A stretch of 64,000 nt of DNA from Atlantibacter sp032062175 (GTDB taxonomy: Bacteria > Pseudomonadota > Gammaproteobacteria > Enterobacterales > Enterobacteriaceae). Numbering within the stretch: the first letter of the stretch is position 1; each line of letters begins with the position of its first letter. The stretch covers positions 1-64,000 of the forward strand of contig NZ_DAMBQK010000025.1 of the NCBI RefSeq assembly GCF_032062175.1, given 5' to 3'. Made by a program: the position numbers and the translations under genes. The notes beneath the pieces are model-generated. The model saw only the letters and a list, made by a program, of their open reading frames with translations. It made no database searches and was not told the origin of the DNA. Positions 54,098 through 62,102 of this stretch are shown piece after piece.

Positions 54098-54115
54098 GAG
54101 CGGGCGTCCCCGCTC
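54098..54115. other. Hairpin ahead of panD
   Basis: GAGCGGG and CCCGCTC pair around CGTC about 30 bases before the panD start, in a 107-base panC-panD gap that has no gene. There is no U-run, so it is not a good terminator; a modest effect on panD translation or mRNA processing is possible. Confidence 0.3.
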
Positions 54116-54146
54116 TGACAGCGTTGGTGTTAACAGGGTTAAATTT

Positions 54147-54527
54147 ATGATTCGTACAATGTTGCAGGGCAAACTGCATCGCGTCAAAGTGACTCAGGCA
54201 GACTTGCACTATGAAGGTTCCTGCGCCATTGATCAGGATTTTCTTGAAGCGGCTGGCATTCTGGAATACGAAGCCATCGATATTTATAACGTGACCAACG
54301 GTAAGCGTTTTTCTACTTACGCCATTTCCGGCGAGCGCGGTTCGAAAATCATCTCCGTTAACGGGGCGGCGGCGCACTGCGCCGATGTGGGCGATATTTT
54401 GATTATTGCCAGCTACGTCACCATGCCGGATGAGCAGGCCCGCAGCTGGCAGCCGAAAGTGGCGTACTTTGACGGCGATAACGAGATGAAACGCACCGCC
54501 AAAGCGGTTCCGGTTCAGGTTGCCTGA
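54147..54527 (+). CDS. panD: Aspartate 1-decarboxylase precursor
   Basis: PanD is a pyruvoyl enzyme that makes beta-alanine from aspartate for PanC. The 126 residues match E. coli. The zymogen cleaves itself between Gly24 and Ser25, visible in LHYEGSCAID, to form the pyruvoyl group. PanM (PanZ), which triggers maturation in enterobacteria, is not in this window. E. coli K-12 carries rpnC beside panD; it is missing here. Confidence 0.97.
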   Translation: MIRTMLQGKLHRVKVTQADLHYEGSCAIDQDFLEAAGILEYEAIDIYNVTNGKRFSTYAISGERGSKIISVNGAAAHCADVGDILIIASYVTMPDEQARSWQPKVAYFDGDNEMKRTAKAVPVQVA

Positions 54528-54534
54528 TGTTTTT

Positions 54535-54552
54535 GCGCCCGTTCGCGGGCGC
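54535..54552. terminator. Hairpin between panD and yadE
   Basis: GCGCCCG-TTCG-CGGGCGC is a compact 7-bp stem with a stable UUCG tetraloop filling the 27-base gap between the convergent panD and yadE genes. The T-run (GTTTTT) precedes rather than follows it on the plus strand, and a short TATT follows, so termination in either direction is uncertain. Confidence 0.4.
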
Positions 54553-54554
54553 TA

Positions 54555-55802
54555 TTACCCCTGCGGCTGATTACTGATCAAGCGCGCCATATCCTCCAGC
54601 GAATCGGTTCTCAGAATATACAGCCGCTTCAGCAAGTATGGGTTATCCCCCGGTTTCACCTTCCCTTTCACCGTCGTTACCGCTAAATGAAAACCGGCAT
54701 CATGGGCCGCTTTAACCGCCTTCTGGTCGTAACCGCCAAACGGGTACGAGAGATACAGCACGTGGGGGTTGAATTGCGCCAGCGCCCGGCGCGAACGCTC
54801 AAAATCAAACAGAATATTGTGATAGCTGCGGCTAAGCATAATCGGGTGGCGTAAGCCATCAATGCGGTGCAAAAAGTGGGTATGCGACTGAATATCAAAC
54901 ACGTCCTGAATGGATTGCAGTTCCGCCAGGCTCATGAACTGTAGAAATTTCGGGTCCCATTTTTGCGGATGGCGCTTGATGCGCGAAGAGATAATAAACG
55001 CCGTGGCGGTAAATCCGTACTGCTTCAGCACCGGATACGCATAGCGTGACACCGACTTCAGGCCATCGTCGAAGGTGATCGCCACCGCTCTGGCGGGCAA
55101 ATTCATACGGTTATTCACGTAGCCCTCAAGCTGGTACAGCGAGAGCGTGGTATAGCCCATGTCGCGCAGCCAGGTCATCTGGTTGCTGAAGGCGCGCACC
55201 GACGTGGTGGTGGACGTATGGCGAAAACGGGTATTCTCTTCGTCGCGCAGGATATGGTGCCAGGTCAGCACCGGAATACCGTTGTCTTCCTGGGCGTCGA
55301 GGCTGCTCACCCACGCCAGCCGGTTGCCGATGCGGATCTGAAACCAGGTTTGGTTAAGCCGATCTTTGAGTTTAGAAATAATCGGATAACGCAGATTCTC
55401 CGCCAGGATGCCCAGCGGTTCGCTCTTATTGTCTGGCTCGTTATACAGCGTGACGGCTTGCCAGGTGAGCAGGTTCTGATTGCTGAGCGGCTTGTGTAGA
55501 TCCCCCAGCCGATCCTGAATCCGCAGTTTGCCCTGTACCGGTTTCAGATGCTGTTTATCAATAAACCCGGTGCCAAAACCAAAGCTGAACTCGTAGTAAT
55601 CGGCGTCGGTCGGCACGACCGCCAGCACCTGGCCCTGCTCGATTCTGCCAACGGAAATCACCCGGTTGCCAATATGCGCCCAGATATCCGCATCTTCCGT
55701 GGTTTGCATATAGCGCGGCGGATTAAACGTCGGATTCACCAGGATCGCCCCGGCTGGCGCGGCCAGTAACAGCACAAAGCAGAAAATCAGGCGAGGCAGC
55801 AT
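54555..55802 (-). CDS. yadE: Predicted exported polysaccharide deacetylase YadE
   Basis: The 415-residue protein starts with a hydrophobic signal peptide (LIFCFVLLLAAPAGA), then an SH3-like N-terminal region, then a NodB/CE4 deacetylase domain from about 180. It has VLTWHHIL, ITFDDGLKSVSRYAYP with the metal aspartate pair, and SHTHFLHR with metal histidines. It is therefore likely a periplasmic or envelope carbohydrate deacetylase; the substrate is unknown. It is convergent with panD and followed upstream on the same strand by yadI. From memory E. coli YadE has 409 residues. Confidence 0.88.
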   Translation of the reverse strand: MLPRLIFCFVLLLAAPAGAILVNPTFNPPRYMQTTEDADIWAHIGNRVISVGRIEQGQVLAVVPTDADYYEFSFGFGTGFIDKQHLKPVQGKLRIQDRLGDLHKPLSNQNLLTWQAVTLYNEPDNKSEPLGILAENLRYPIISKLKDRLNQTWFQIRIGNRLAWVSSLDAQEDNGIPVLTWHHILRDEENTRFRHTSTTTSVRAFSNQMTWLRDMGYTTLSLYQLEGYVNNRMNLPARAVAITFDDGLKSVSRYAYPVLKQYGFTATAFIISSRIKRHPQKWDPKFLQFMSLAELQSIQDVFDIQSHTHFLHRIDGLRHPIMLSRSYHNILFDFERSRRALAQFNPHVLYLSYPFGGYDQKAVKAAHDAGFHLAVTTVKGKVKPGDNPYLLKRLYILRTDSLEDMARLISNQPQG

Positions 55803-55877
55803 AGTTAACCGAAGCGGAGAGAAAGTTTCGCTTATTTTGACAAAAAGTGCCTTTCACACCAAGCGGTAAACCGCAGG

Positions 55878-56309
55878 TTATGCATGATGCAGTAACACGA
55901 AGGGGGGATTTTTTTGCTGCTGGTGCCAGAGACTGCTCACGCCGTCGCCGCCGCGCTCGACGATGGTATGGCGAAAGGCGCGACTGCTTAAGCAGAAACG
56001 CAGCGGATAAAGTTCGCCAAGAAGGTGGGCGGTGACGCCGGAAATCACTTCACAATTATCGTGCTTGTGGCTCATCAGTGCAGCAACGCGATACGGCGCG
56101 CCGCCATTGCAGTCGGTGAGAAAAATCACCCCGTCGCCTGAGTCTGCATGATGAAGCGCATCGCACATCATTCGGCTAAGCATGTTAGTACCAATACCAT
56201 GCCAGTAGTTCACCACCCGGCACTGCGGAATGTGGCCAAAGCGTTTTTCCAGGTGTTCCAGTATGCATTGCGCCTTGTCGTCATGACAGGCGATGACCCA
56301 TCCCAGCAT
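55878..56309 (-). CDS. yadI: PTS mannose-type EIIA-like protein YadI
   Basis: This is a small cytoplasmic protein of the phosphotransferase EIIA (mannose/sorbose family) fold. The start at MLGWVIACHDDKAQ, with GGGGG upstream, gives 143 residues (E. coli about 146). The histidine at position 8 fits the phosphorylated His of EIIA-Man. SGDGVIFLTDCNGGAPYRVAALMSHKH is the conserved second motif. No EIIB, EIIC or sugar enzyme is nearby, so it is an orphan PTS component with unknown partner. Open frame upstream to 56396 is not protein-like. Confidence 0.85.
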   Translation of the reverse strand: MLGWVIACHDDKAQCILEHLEKRFGHIPQCRVVNYWHGIGTNMLSRMMCDALHHADSGDGVIFLTDCNGGAPYRVAALMSHKHDNCEVISGVTAHLLGELYPLRFCLSSRAFRHTIVERGGDGVSSLWHQQQKNPPFVLLHHA

Positions 56310-56432
56310 TCGCAGCCCCCTATCCAAAAGAGGTAGTTTAGCGAAGTGACGAGCTGCTGTTGTGATACGAATCATGGGAAAATAAAAGGCCCTCAAAATG
56401 AGAGCCTCGTTTTACTTTCAGAAGTAACGCGA

Positions 56433-57203
56433 TCAGGTGCGCAAGCCGCGTCCGCGCTGGATTAAGTACCAGCACAGCATATAAAACGCCAGGATAAATA
56501 CCACCAGTACGCCCATCGTAAAGCCGAGCGGCACATCGTTAATGCCCAGGAAGCCGTAACGGAAGCCGCTGATCATATACACGATGGGGTTGAGGTGAGA
56601 CAGCGCCTGCCAGAACGGCGGCAGCAGCGTCAGGGAATAAAACACCCCGCCCAGATAGGTTAGCGGCGTCAGTACAAAGGTCGGGATCAGGCTGATGTCG
56701 TCAAACGTAGTGGCGAAAACGGCATTCAGCAGCCCCGCCAGCGAGAACAATATGGCGGTAAACAGCAGCGTTACACCGACAAACAGCCACGAATGCACCT
56801 GAAACGGCACGAAAAACAGCGAGATAGCGGTCACCAGAATACCAACGCACAAACCGCGCGCCACGCCGCCGCCGACGTAACCAATAATGATCACATGGGT
56901 CGGCACCGGTGCCACCAGCAACTCTTCGATGTTGCGCTGGAATTTGGCGCTAAAAAACGATGACGCCACGTTGGCGTAGGCGTTGGTGATCACCGCCATC
57001 ATGATCAGCCCGGGGACGATAAACTGCATATAGGTAAAGCCATGCATTTCGCCGATGCGCGAGCCGATCAGGTTGCCGAAGATAATAAAATAGAGCGTCA
57101 TGGTGATGACGGGCGGAACCAGCGTCTGGATCCAGATGCGCATAAAACGGTGGATCTCTTTGGTCCAGATACTTTTCAGCGCCACCCAATACAGCTGCAT
57201 CAT
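56433..57203 (-). CDS. yadH: ABC-2 type transporter permease YadH
   Basis: This is an inner membrane permease of 256 residues, as in E. coli, with six predicted helices and an ABC-2 family C-terminal loop (TPLTYLGGVFYSLTLLPPFWQ). It pairs with the ATPase YadG, whose stop it overlaps by four bases. The family includes exporters of drugs and polysaccharides, but the substrate of YadGH is not established. The gene ends 123 bases before the yadI start, on the same strand. Confidence 0.93.
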   Translation of the reverse strand: MMQLYWVALKSIWTKEIHRFMRIWIQTLVPPVITMTLYFIIFGNLIGSRIGEMHGFTYMQFIVPGLIMMAVITNAYANVASSFFSAKFQRNIEELLVAPVPTHVIIIGYVGGGVARGLCVGILVTAISLFFVPFQVHSWLFVGVTLLFTAILFSLAGLLNAVFATTFDDISLIPTFVLTPLTYLGGVFYSLTLLPPFWQALSHLNPIVYMISGFRYGFLGINDVPLGFTMGVLVVFILAFYMLCWYLIQRGRGLRT

Positions 57204-58126
57204 GCGTGGTCTCCTTGCTTTTCATTCACCAGAGTTACGAACAGTTCCTCCAGGCGGTTGGCTTTATTACGCATACTCAGGATCTGAATGCCCTGTGCGG
57301 TCAGTTGGTTAAAGACGCTGTTGATGCCCTGCTCGCGCAGCACTTCCACCTCCAGCGTTGAGGTATCCACCAGGCGGTACTGGTAGCCTTCCAGCTTCGG
57401 CAGCGGGCTTTTCGGTGCTAAATCGAGGATAAACGTTTCTGATTTCAGCTTGGACAGCAGTGATTTCATCGAGGTGTTTTCCACCAGTTCACCGCGCTGG
57501 ATAATGCCGATATTGCGGCACAGCATCTCCGCTTCTTCCAGGTAGTGGGTAGTGAGGATAATGGTGGTGCCTTTGTCGTTGAGATCCTTGAGAAACCCCC
57601 ACATCGACCGGCGCAGTTCGATATCCACCCCGGCGGTAGGTTCGTCGAGGATCAGCAGTTTCGGCTCATGCATCAACGCGCGGGCAATCATCAAACGGCG
57701 CTTCATCCCGCCGGACAACATCCGCGCACGTTCATTGCGTTTTTCCCACAGATCGAGCTGGTTGAGGTACTTTTCGCTGCGCTCAATGGCCTCTTTGCGC
57801 TCAACGCCGTAGTAACCCGCCTGGTTAACCACAATCTGCTGCACCGTTTCGAACGGGTTGAAGTTGAATTCCTGTGGCACCAGGCCCAGCTGGCGTTTGG
57901 CGTTGACCACGTCTTTTTCGAGGTCATAACCAAACACCCTCACGCGGCCCGAGGTCTTGTTCACCAGCGAGCTCACTATCCCTATGGTGGTAGATTTACC
58001 AGCGCCGTTCGGGCCAAGCAGTGCGTAGAAATCCCCCGCCTCTACCTGTAAGTCAATGCCACGTAAGGCTTTCACGCCGCCGGGATAGGTTTTTTTTAAT
58101 CCTTCCAGTTCCAATGCAATTGTCAT
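57200..58126 (-). CDS. yadG: ABC-2 type transporter ATP-binding protein YadG
   Basis: This is the ATPase subunit of the YadGH exporter, 308 residues as in E. coli. Walker A GPNGAGKST, Q-loop LVPQEFNF, signature LSGGMKRRL, Walker B LLILDEPTAGVD and switch TTHYLEEAE are all present, followed by a C-terminal extension of about 80 residues typical of the DrrA-like group. It is divergent from can across 107 bases, and translationally coupled to yadH. Confidence 0.94.
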   Translation of the reverse strand: MTIALELEGLKKTYPGGVKALRGIDLQVEAGDFYALLGPNGAGKSTTIGIVSSLVNKTSGRVRVFGYDLEKDVVNAKRQLGLVPQEFNFNPFETVQQIVVNQAGYYGVERKEAIERSEKYLNQLDLWEKRNERARMLSGGMKRRLMIARALMHEPKLLILDEPTAGVDIELRRSMWGFLKDLNDKGTTIILTTHYLEEAEMLCRNIGIIQRGELVENTSMKSLLSKLKSETFILDLAPKSPLPKLEGYQYRLVDTSTLEVEVLREQGINSVFNQLTAQGIQILSMRNKANRLEELFVTLVNEKQGDHA

Positions 58127-58233
58127 GGATATACAGTTACCTTGTATCGCACAAAAGTTATGGTGTTTAAAAAATAATTGAGTTGCCTTATATTACATTA
58201 ACGCAATCCCACGGTTACAGGTTGTTAACCTAA

Positions 58234-58896
58234 ATGAAAGACATCGATACACTCATCAGCAATAACGCTCACTGGTCCAAAATGCTGGTGAACGAAGATC
58301 CTGGTTTTTTTGAACGCCTTTCTCAAGCGCAAAAGCCGCGCTTTCTGTGGATCGGCTGCTCTGATAGCCGCGTTCCCGCCGAACGGTTAACCGGCCTTGA
58401 GCCGGGCGAACTGTTTGTTCACCGTAACGTCGCCAACCTGGTGATCCATACCGATCTCAACTGCCTGTCAGTGGTTCAGTATGCGGTGGATGTGCTTGAA
58501 GTTGAACACATTATTATTTGTGGGCACTACGGCTGCGGCGGCGTACAGGCAGCGGTTGAAAATCCTGAATTGGGCCTGATCAACAACTGGCTGTTGCACA
58601 TCCGCGATATCTGGTTCAAACACAGCTCTCTGTTGGGCGAAATCCCTCAGGAACGCCGTCTGGATACGCTGTGTGAACTGAACGTGATGGAACAAGTGTA
58701 CAACCTTGGGCACTCCACCATCATGCAATCTGCGTGGAAACGCGGACAGAAAGTCACTATCCACGGTTGGGCTTACGGTATTCATGATGGCCTGCTGCGC
58801 GATCTGGACGTGACCGCTACCAGCCGTGAAACGCTGGAGCAGCGTTATCGCAACGGCATCTGCAACTTAACGCAGACGCACACCAGCCATAAATAA
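58234..58896 (+). CDS. can: Beta-class carbonic anhydrase Can
   Basis: Can interconverts CO2 and bicarbonate and is essential at ambient CO2 because it supplies bicarbonate to biosynthetic carboxylases, including acetyl-CoA carboxylase (accA in this window). It has 220 residues, as in E. coli. Zinc ligands and the Asp/Arg dyad are clear: Cys42, Asp44 and Arg46 in GCSDSRVPAE, and His98 and Cys101 in CGHYGCGG. It is divergent from yadG and convergent with hpt across a short terminator. Confidence 0.97.
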   Translation: MKDIDTLISNNAHWSKMLVNEDPGFFERLSQAQKPRFLWIGCSDSRVPAERLTGLEPGELFVHRNVANLVIHTDLNCLSVVQYAVDVLEVEHIIICGHYGCGGVQAAVENPELGLINNWLLHIRDIWFKHSSLLGEIPQERRLDTLCELNVMEQVYNLGHSTIMQSAWKRGQKVTIHGWAYGIHDGLLRDLDVTATSRETLEQRYRNGICNLTQTHTSHK

Positions 58897-58900
58897 CACC

Positions 58901-58926
58901 AAAGGGGCCGCGGCCCCTTTGTTTAT
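58901..58926. terminator. Bidirectional terminator between can and hpt
   Basis: AAAGGGGCC-GC-GGCCCCTTT is a palindrome followed by GTTTATT on the plus strand, in the 26-base gap between the convergent can and hpt genes. It overlaps the last codons of hpt slightly, depending on the boundary chosen. Confidence 0.75.
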
Positions 58927-59459
58927 TCGTCCAGCAGAACGACTTTGCCAATGTATGGCAGGTGGCGATAGCGCTGGGCATAATCGATGCCGTACCCCAC
59001 CACGAATTCATCGGGGATGGAGAAGCCGATAAACTCCACTTTCACATCCACTTCACGACGCGACGGCTTATCCAGCAGCGTACAGATCGCCAGTGATTTC
59101 GGCTCACGCAGGCTTAAGATCTCGCGCACTTTCGACAGGGTGTTCCCGGAGTCGATAATGTCTTCCACGATCAATACGTCTTTGCCGCGAATATCTTCAT
59201 CCAGATCTTTTAAGATTTTCACATCGCGGGTAGAGGACATGCCGCTGCCGTAGCTCGATGCGGTCATAAAATCGACTTCATGCCCGACCTGCACTTCACG
59301 GCACAAATCGGCCATAAACATAAACGAACCGCGCAGCAGACCCACCAGTACCATCTCACTTCCGCTGTCGCGGTAGTGTTCGGTAATCTGACGCCCCAGT
59401 TCAACAATACGCGCTTTAATCTCCGCTTCGGAGATCATCACTTCAACAGTATGTTTCAT
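58923..59459 (-). CDS. hpt: Hypoxanthine phosphoribosyltransferase
   Basis: Hpt salvages hypoxanthine (and less well guanine) to IMP and GMP using PRPP. The start at MKHTVEVMISEAEI gives 178 residues, as in E. coli. An ATG four codons earlier is possible but less likely. The PRPP-binding signature is DVLIVEDIIDSGNTL, and the flexible loop SSYGSGMSS is present. It is divergent from gcd. Confidence 0.96.
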   Translation of the reverse strand: MKHTVEVMISEAEIKARIVELGRQITEHYRDSGSEMVLVGLLRGSFMFMADLCREVQVGHEVDFMTASSYGSGMSSTRDVKILKDLDEDIRGKDVLIVEDIIDSGNTLSKVREILSLREPKSLAICTLLDKPSRREVDVKVEFIGFSIPDEFVVGYGIDYAQRYRHLPYIGKVVLLDE

Positions 59460-59588
59460 ATCACTAACCATATGATTTAAAAGCTAAATCATTAAATGCC
59501 GACGCGTTTTCCGCCAACACTAATTCGTAAGGCAGGCAGTATAACAGTAATTAGCGCGTCGGGACCTATTCTGAAAAAAAGCTCTTTT

Positions 59589-59604
59589 TGTGATTAAGAT
59601 CACA
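59589..59604 (+). promoter_or_regulatory. CRP site in the hpt-gcd intergenic region
   Basis: TGTGATTAAGATCACA is a perfect match to the TGTGA-N6-TCACA core of the cAMP-CRP site. It lies 50-65 bases upstream of gcd. The dyad covers the -35 region of the likely gcd promoter whose TATAAT lies at 59617-59622, so repression of gcd by CRP fits. A role in hpt control is also possible. Confidence 0.75.
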
Positions 59605-59616
59605 CATGTTAATAAC

Positions 59617-59622
59617 TATAAT
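59617..59622 (+). promoter_or_regulatory. gcd promoter -10 element
   Basis: A consensus TATAAT lies 32 bases upstream of the gcd ATG. No good -35 hexamer stands 17 bases upstream (TTAAGA, inside the CRP dyad). The promoter may be intrinsically strong through its -10 and blocked when CRP is bound. Confidence 0.5.
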
Positions 59623-59653
59623 TACTTGCTACTAAAAAATTAAGAGTGTGATT

Positions 59654-62053
59654 ATGGCGGAAACAAAACATAAACAATCATCACTAATCGTGGTGTTAAC
59701 AGCCCTGTTCGCAGCATTGTGCGGGCTGTATTTACTGATTGGCGGGGTGTGGTTAGTCACATTAGGCGGTTCCTGGTACTACCCGATAGCGGGCCTGGTA
59801 ATGCTGGGCGTTGCCTGGCTGCTGTGGCGCGGTAAACAATCGGCGCTATGGCTGTACGCGGCGCTACTGCTTGCCACCATGCTGTGGTCAATCTGGGAAG
59901 TCGGCTTCGACTTCTGGGCATTGACCCCACGTTGCGACATCCTGGTATTCTTCGGCATCTGGCTGATCCTGCCGTTTGTCTGGCGAAAACTGCCGGTGAT
60001 ATCGCGCCCTGCTCTCCCCTCAATGATGGTGACGCTGATTATCACCGCCGGTATTCTCGGATGGGCCATTTTTAACGATCCGCAAGAGATCAATGGCACG
60101 CTGAAAACCGATGCGGCGGCAGCCACCACTGCGGCTCCGGCGATCCCGGACGGCGACTGGCCTGCCTATGGTCGTAACCAGGAAGGGCAACGCTTCTCTC
60201 CGCTTAAACAAATTAACGCGGATAACGTTCATGAGTTGAAAGAAGCCTGGACCTTCCAGACCCGTGATGTGAAATTGCCGACCGACCCGGGCGAAATCAC
60301 CAACGAGGTTACGCCGATTAAAGTGGGCGACACGCTGTACCTGTGCAGCGCGCACCAGCGTCTGTTCGCGCTGGATGCGGCGACCGGTAAAGAAAAATGG
60401 CATTTCGATCCACAGCTGAACGCCAATCCGTCGTTCCAGCATGTGACCTGCCGTGGCGTGTCTTATCATGAAGCGCGCGCCGATACCGTCAGCCCGGACG
60501 TGGTGGCAGACTGTCCGCGTCGTATCATCCTGCCGGTGAACGATGGCCGCCTGTTCGCCATTAATGCCGACAACGGTAAGCTGTGCGAATCCTTTGCCAA
60601 CAAAGGCATTCTCAATCTGCAAACCAACCAGCCGGTGACCACGCCGGGCATGTATGAGCCGACGTCGCCGCCGATTGTGACCGATAAAATTATCGTGATT
60701 GCCGGCGCGGTGACCGATAACTACTCGACTCGCGAGCCGTCTGGCGTTATTCGTGGTTTCGATGTGAATACCGGCGATCTGGTATGGGCGTTCGATCCGG
60801 GTGCCAAAGACCCGAATGCTATCCCGTCGGATGAGCATCACTTCACGCTGAACTCCCCGAATTCCTGGGCGCCTGCCGCCTACGATGCGCAACTGGACCT
60901 GGTCTATCTGCCAATGGGCGTTTCCACGCCGGATATCTGGGGTGGTAACCGCACCGAAGATCAGGAGCGTTACGCCAGCTCGATTGTGGCGCTGAACGCA
61001 TCCACCGGTAAGCTGGCCTGGTCTTATCAAACCGTTCACCACGATCTGTGGGATATGGATATGCCTTCCCAGCCGACGCTGGCGGATATCACTGATAAGA
61101 ATGGCAACCTAGTTCCGGTGATCTACGCGCCGGCGAAAACCGGTAACATCTTCGTGCTGGACCGCCGTGACGGCAAACTGGTGGTGCCTGCGCCGGAAAA
61201 ACCGGTCCCGCAAGGCCCGGCGAAAGGTGACCGCCTCTCCCCGACTCAGCCGTTCTCTGAGCTGAGCTTCCGTCCGACTAAAGATCTGAGCGGCGCGGAT
61301 ATGTGGGGCGCGACCATGTTCGACCAGTTGGTGTGCCGCGTGATGTTCCATCAACTGCGCTACGAAGGGATTTTCACCCCGCCATCTGAGCAAGGTACGC
61401 TGGTGTTCCCGGGTAACCTGGGGATGTTTGAATGGGGCGGTATTTCCGTCGATCAGAGCCGTCAGGTGGCGATTGCTAACCCGATTGCGCTGCCGTTCGT
61501 GTCGAAACTGATGCCGCGCGGCCCGGATAACCCGATGGAGCCGTCCGATCCGCCGCATGCCGCAAGCGGCCAGGAAACCGGTATTCAGCCGCAGTACGGC
61601 GTGCCATTCGGCGTGACCCTGAACCCGTTCCTGTCGCCGTTTGGTCTGCCGTGTAAGCAACCTGCCTGGGGTTACATCTCCGCGCTGGATCTGAAGACCA
61701 ACGAAGTGGTGTGGAAAAAACGTATCGGGACGCCGCGCGACAGCCTACCGTTCTCACTGCCATTCCCGCTGCCGTTTAACCTCGGGATGCCGATGCTCGG
61801 CGGGCCGATTTCCACCGCCGGTAACGTGCTGTTTGTTGGCGCAACCGCAGATAACTATCTGCGCGCTTACAACATGACTAACGGTGAAAAACTGTGGGAA
61901 GGCCGTCTGCCAGCCGGTGGACAAGCCACGCCGATGACCTATGAGGTTAACGGTAAGCAGTACGTGGTGATTTCCGCCGGGGGCCACGGTTCGTTCGGCA
62001 CGAAGATGGGTGATTACATTGTTGCCTTCGCGTTGCCGGATGACGCGAAGTAA
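59654..62053 (+). CDS. gcd: PQQ-dependent glucose dehydrogenase Gcd
   Basis: Gcd is a membrane-bound quinoprotein. It oxidises glucose to gluconolactone on the periplasmic side and passes electrons to ubiquinone. The ATG at 59654 gives 799 residues (E. coli about 796). Five N-terminal membrane helices (about 12-130) precede the eight-bladed PQQ propeller, with repeats such as WSYQTVHHDLWDMDMPSQP and GGPISTAGNVLF. Activity needs PQQ, and no pqq genes are in the window. The gene ends at a terminator shared with the convergent cueO. Confidence 0.96.
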   Translation: MAETKHKQSSLIVVLTALFAALCGLYLLIGGVWLVTLGGSWYYPIAGLVMLGVAWLLWRGKQSALWLYAALLLATMLWSIWEVGFDFWALTPRCDILVFFGIWLILPFVWRKLPVISRPALPSMMVTLIITAGILGWAIFNDPQEINGTLKTDAAAATTAAPAIPDGDWPAYGRNQEGQRFSPLKQINADNVHELKEAWTFQTRDVKLPTDPGEITNEVTPIKVGDTLYLCSAHQRLFALDAATGKEKWHFDPQLNANPSFQHVTCRGVSYHEARADTVSPDVVADCPRRIILPVNDGRLFAINADNGKLCESFANKGILNLQTNQPVTTPGMYEPTSPPIVTDKIIVIAGAVTDNYSTREPSGVIRGFDVNTGDLVWAFDPGAKDPNAIPSDEHHFTLNSPNSWAPAAYDAQLDLVYLPMGVSTPDIWGGNRTEDQERYASSIVALNASTGKLAWSYQTVHHDLWDMDMPSQPTLADITDKNGNLVPVIYAPAKTGNIFVLDRRDGKLVVPAPEKPVPQGPAKGDRLSPTQPFSELSFRPTKDLSGADMWGATMFDQLVCRVMFHQLRYEGIFTPPSEQGTLVFPGNLGMFEWGGISVDQSRQVAIANPIALPFVSKLMPRGPDNPMEPSDPPHAASGQETGIQPQYGVPFGVTLNPFLSPFGLPCKQPAWGYISALDLKTNEVVWKKRIGTPRDSLPFSLPFPLPFNLGMPMLGGPISTAGNVLFVGATADNYLRAYNMTNGEKLWEGRLPAGGQATPMTYEVNGKQYVVISAGGHGSFGTKMGDYIVAFALPDDAK

Positions 62054-62071
62054 CTCTCAACGTTAAAGAAC

Positions 62072-62098
62072 AAGGCCGCGAATGATTCGCGGCCTTTT
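62072..62098. terminator. Terminator between gcd and cueO
   Basis: AAGGCCGCGAA-TGA-TTCGCGGCCTT forms an 11-bp stem followed by TTTATTTTA on the plus strand, between the convergent gcd and cueO genes. It is a good terminator for gcd; the minus-strand tail (GTTCTTT) is weaker. Confidence 0.82.
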
Positions 62099-62102
62099 TA
62101 TT

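Noticed and set aside
60020..61042. A 340-codon open frame antisense to gcd
   Set aside because: It is arginine- and histidine-rich with no conserved motif and lies wholly within the PQQ propeller coding sequence.
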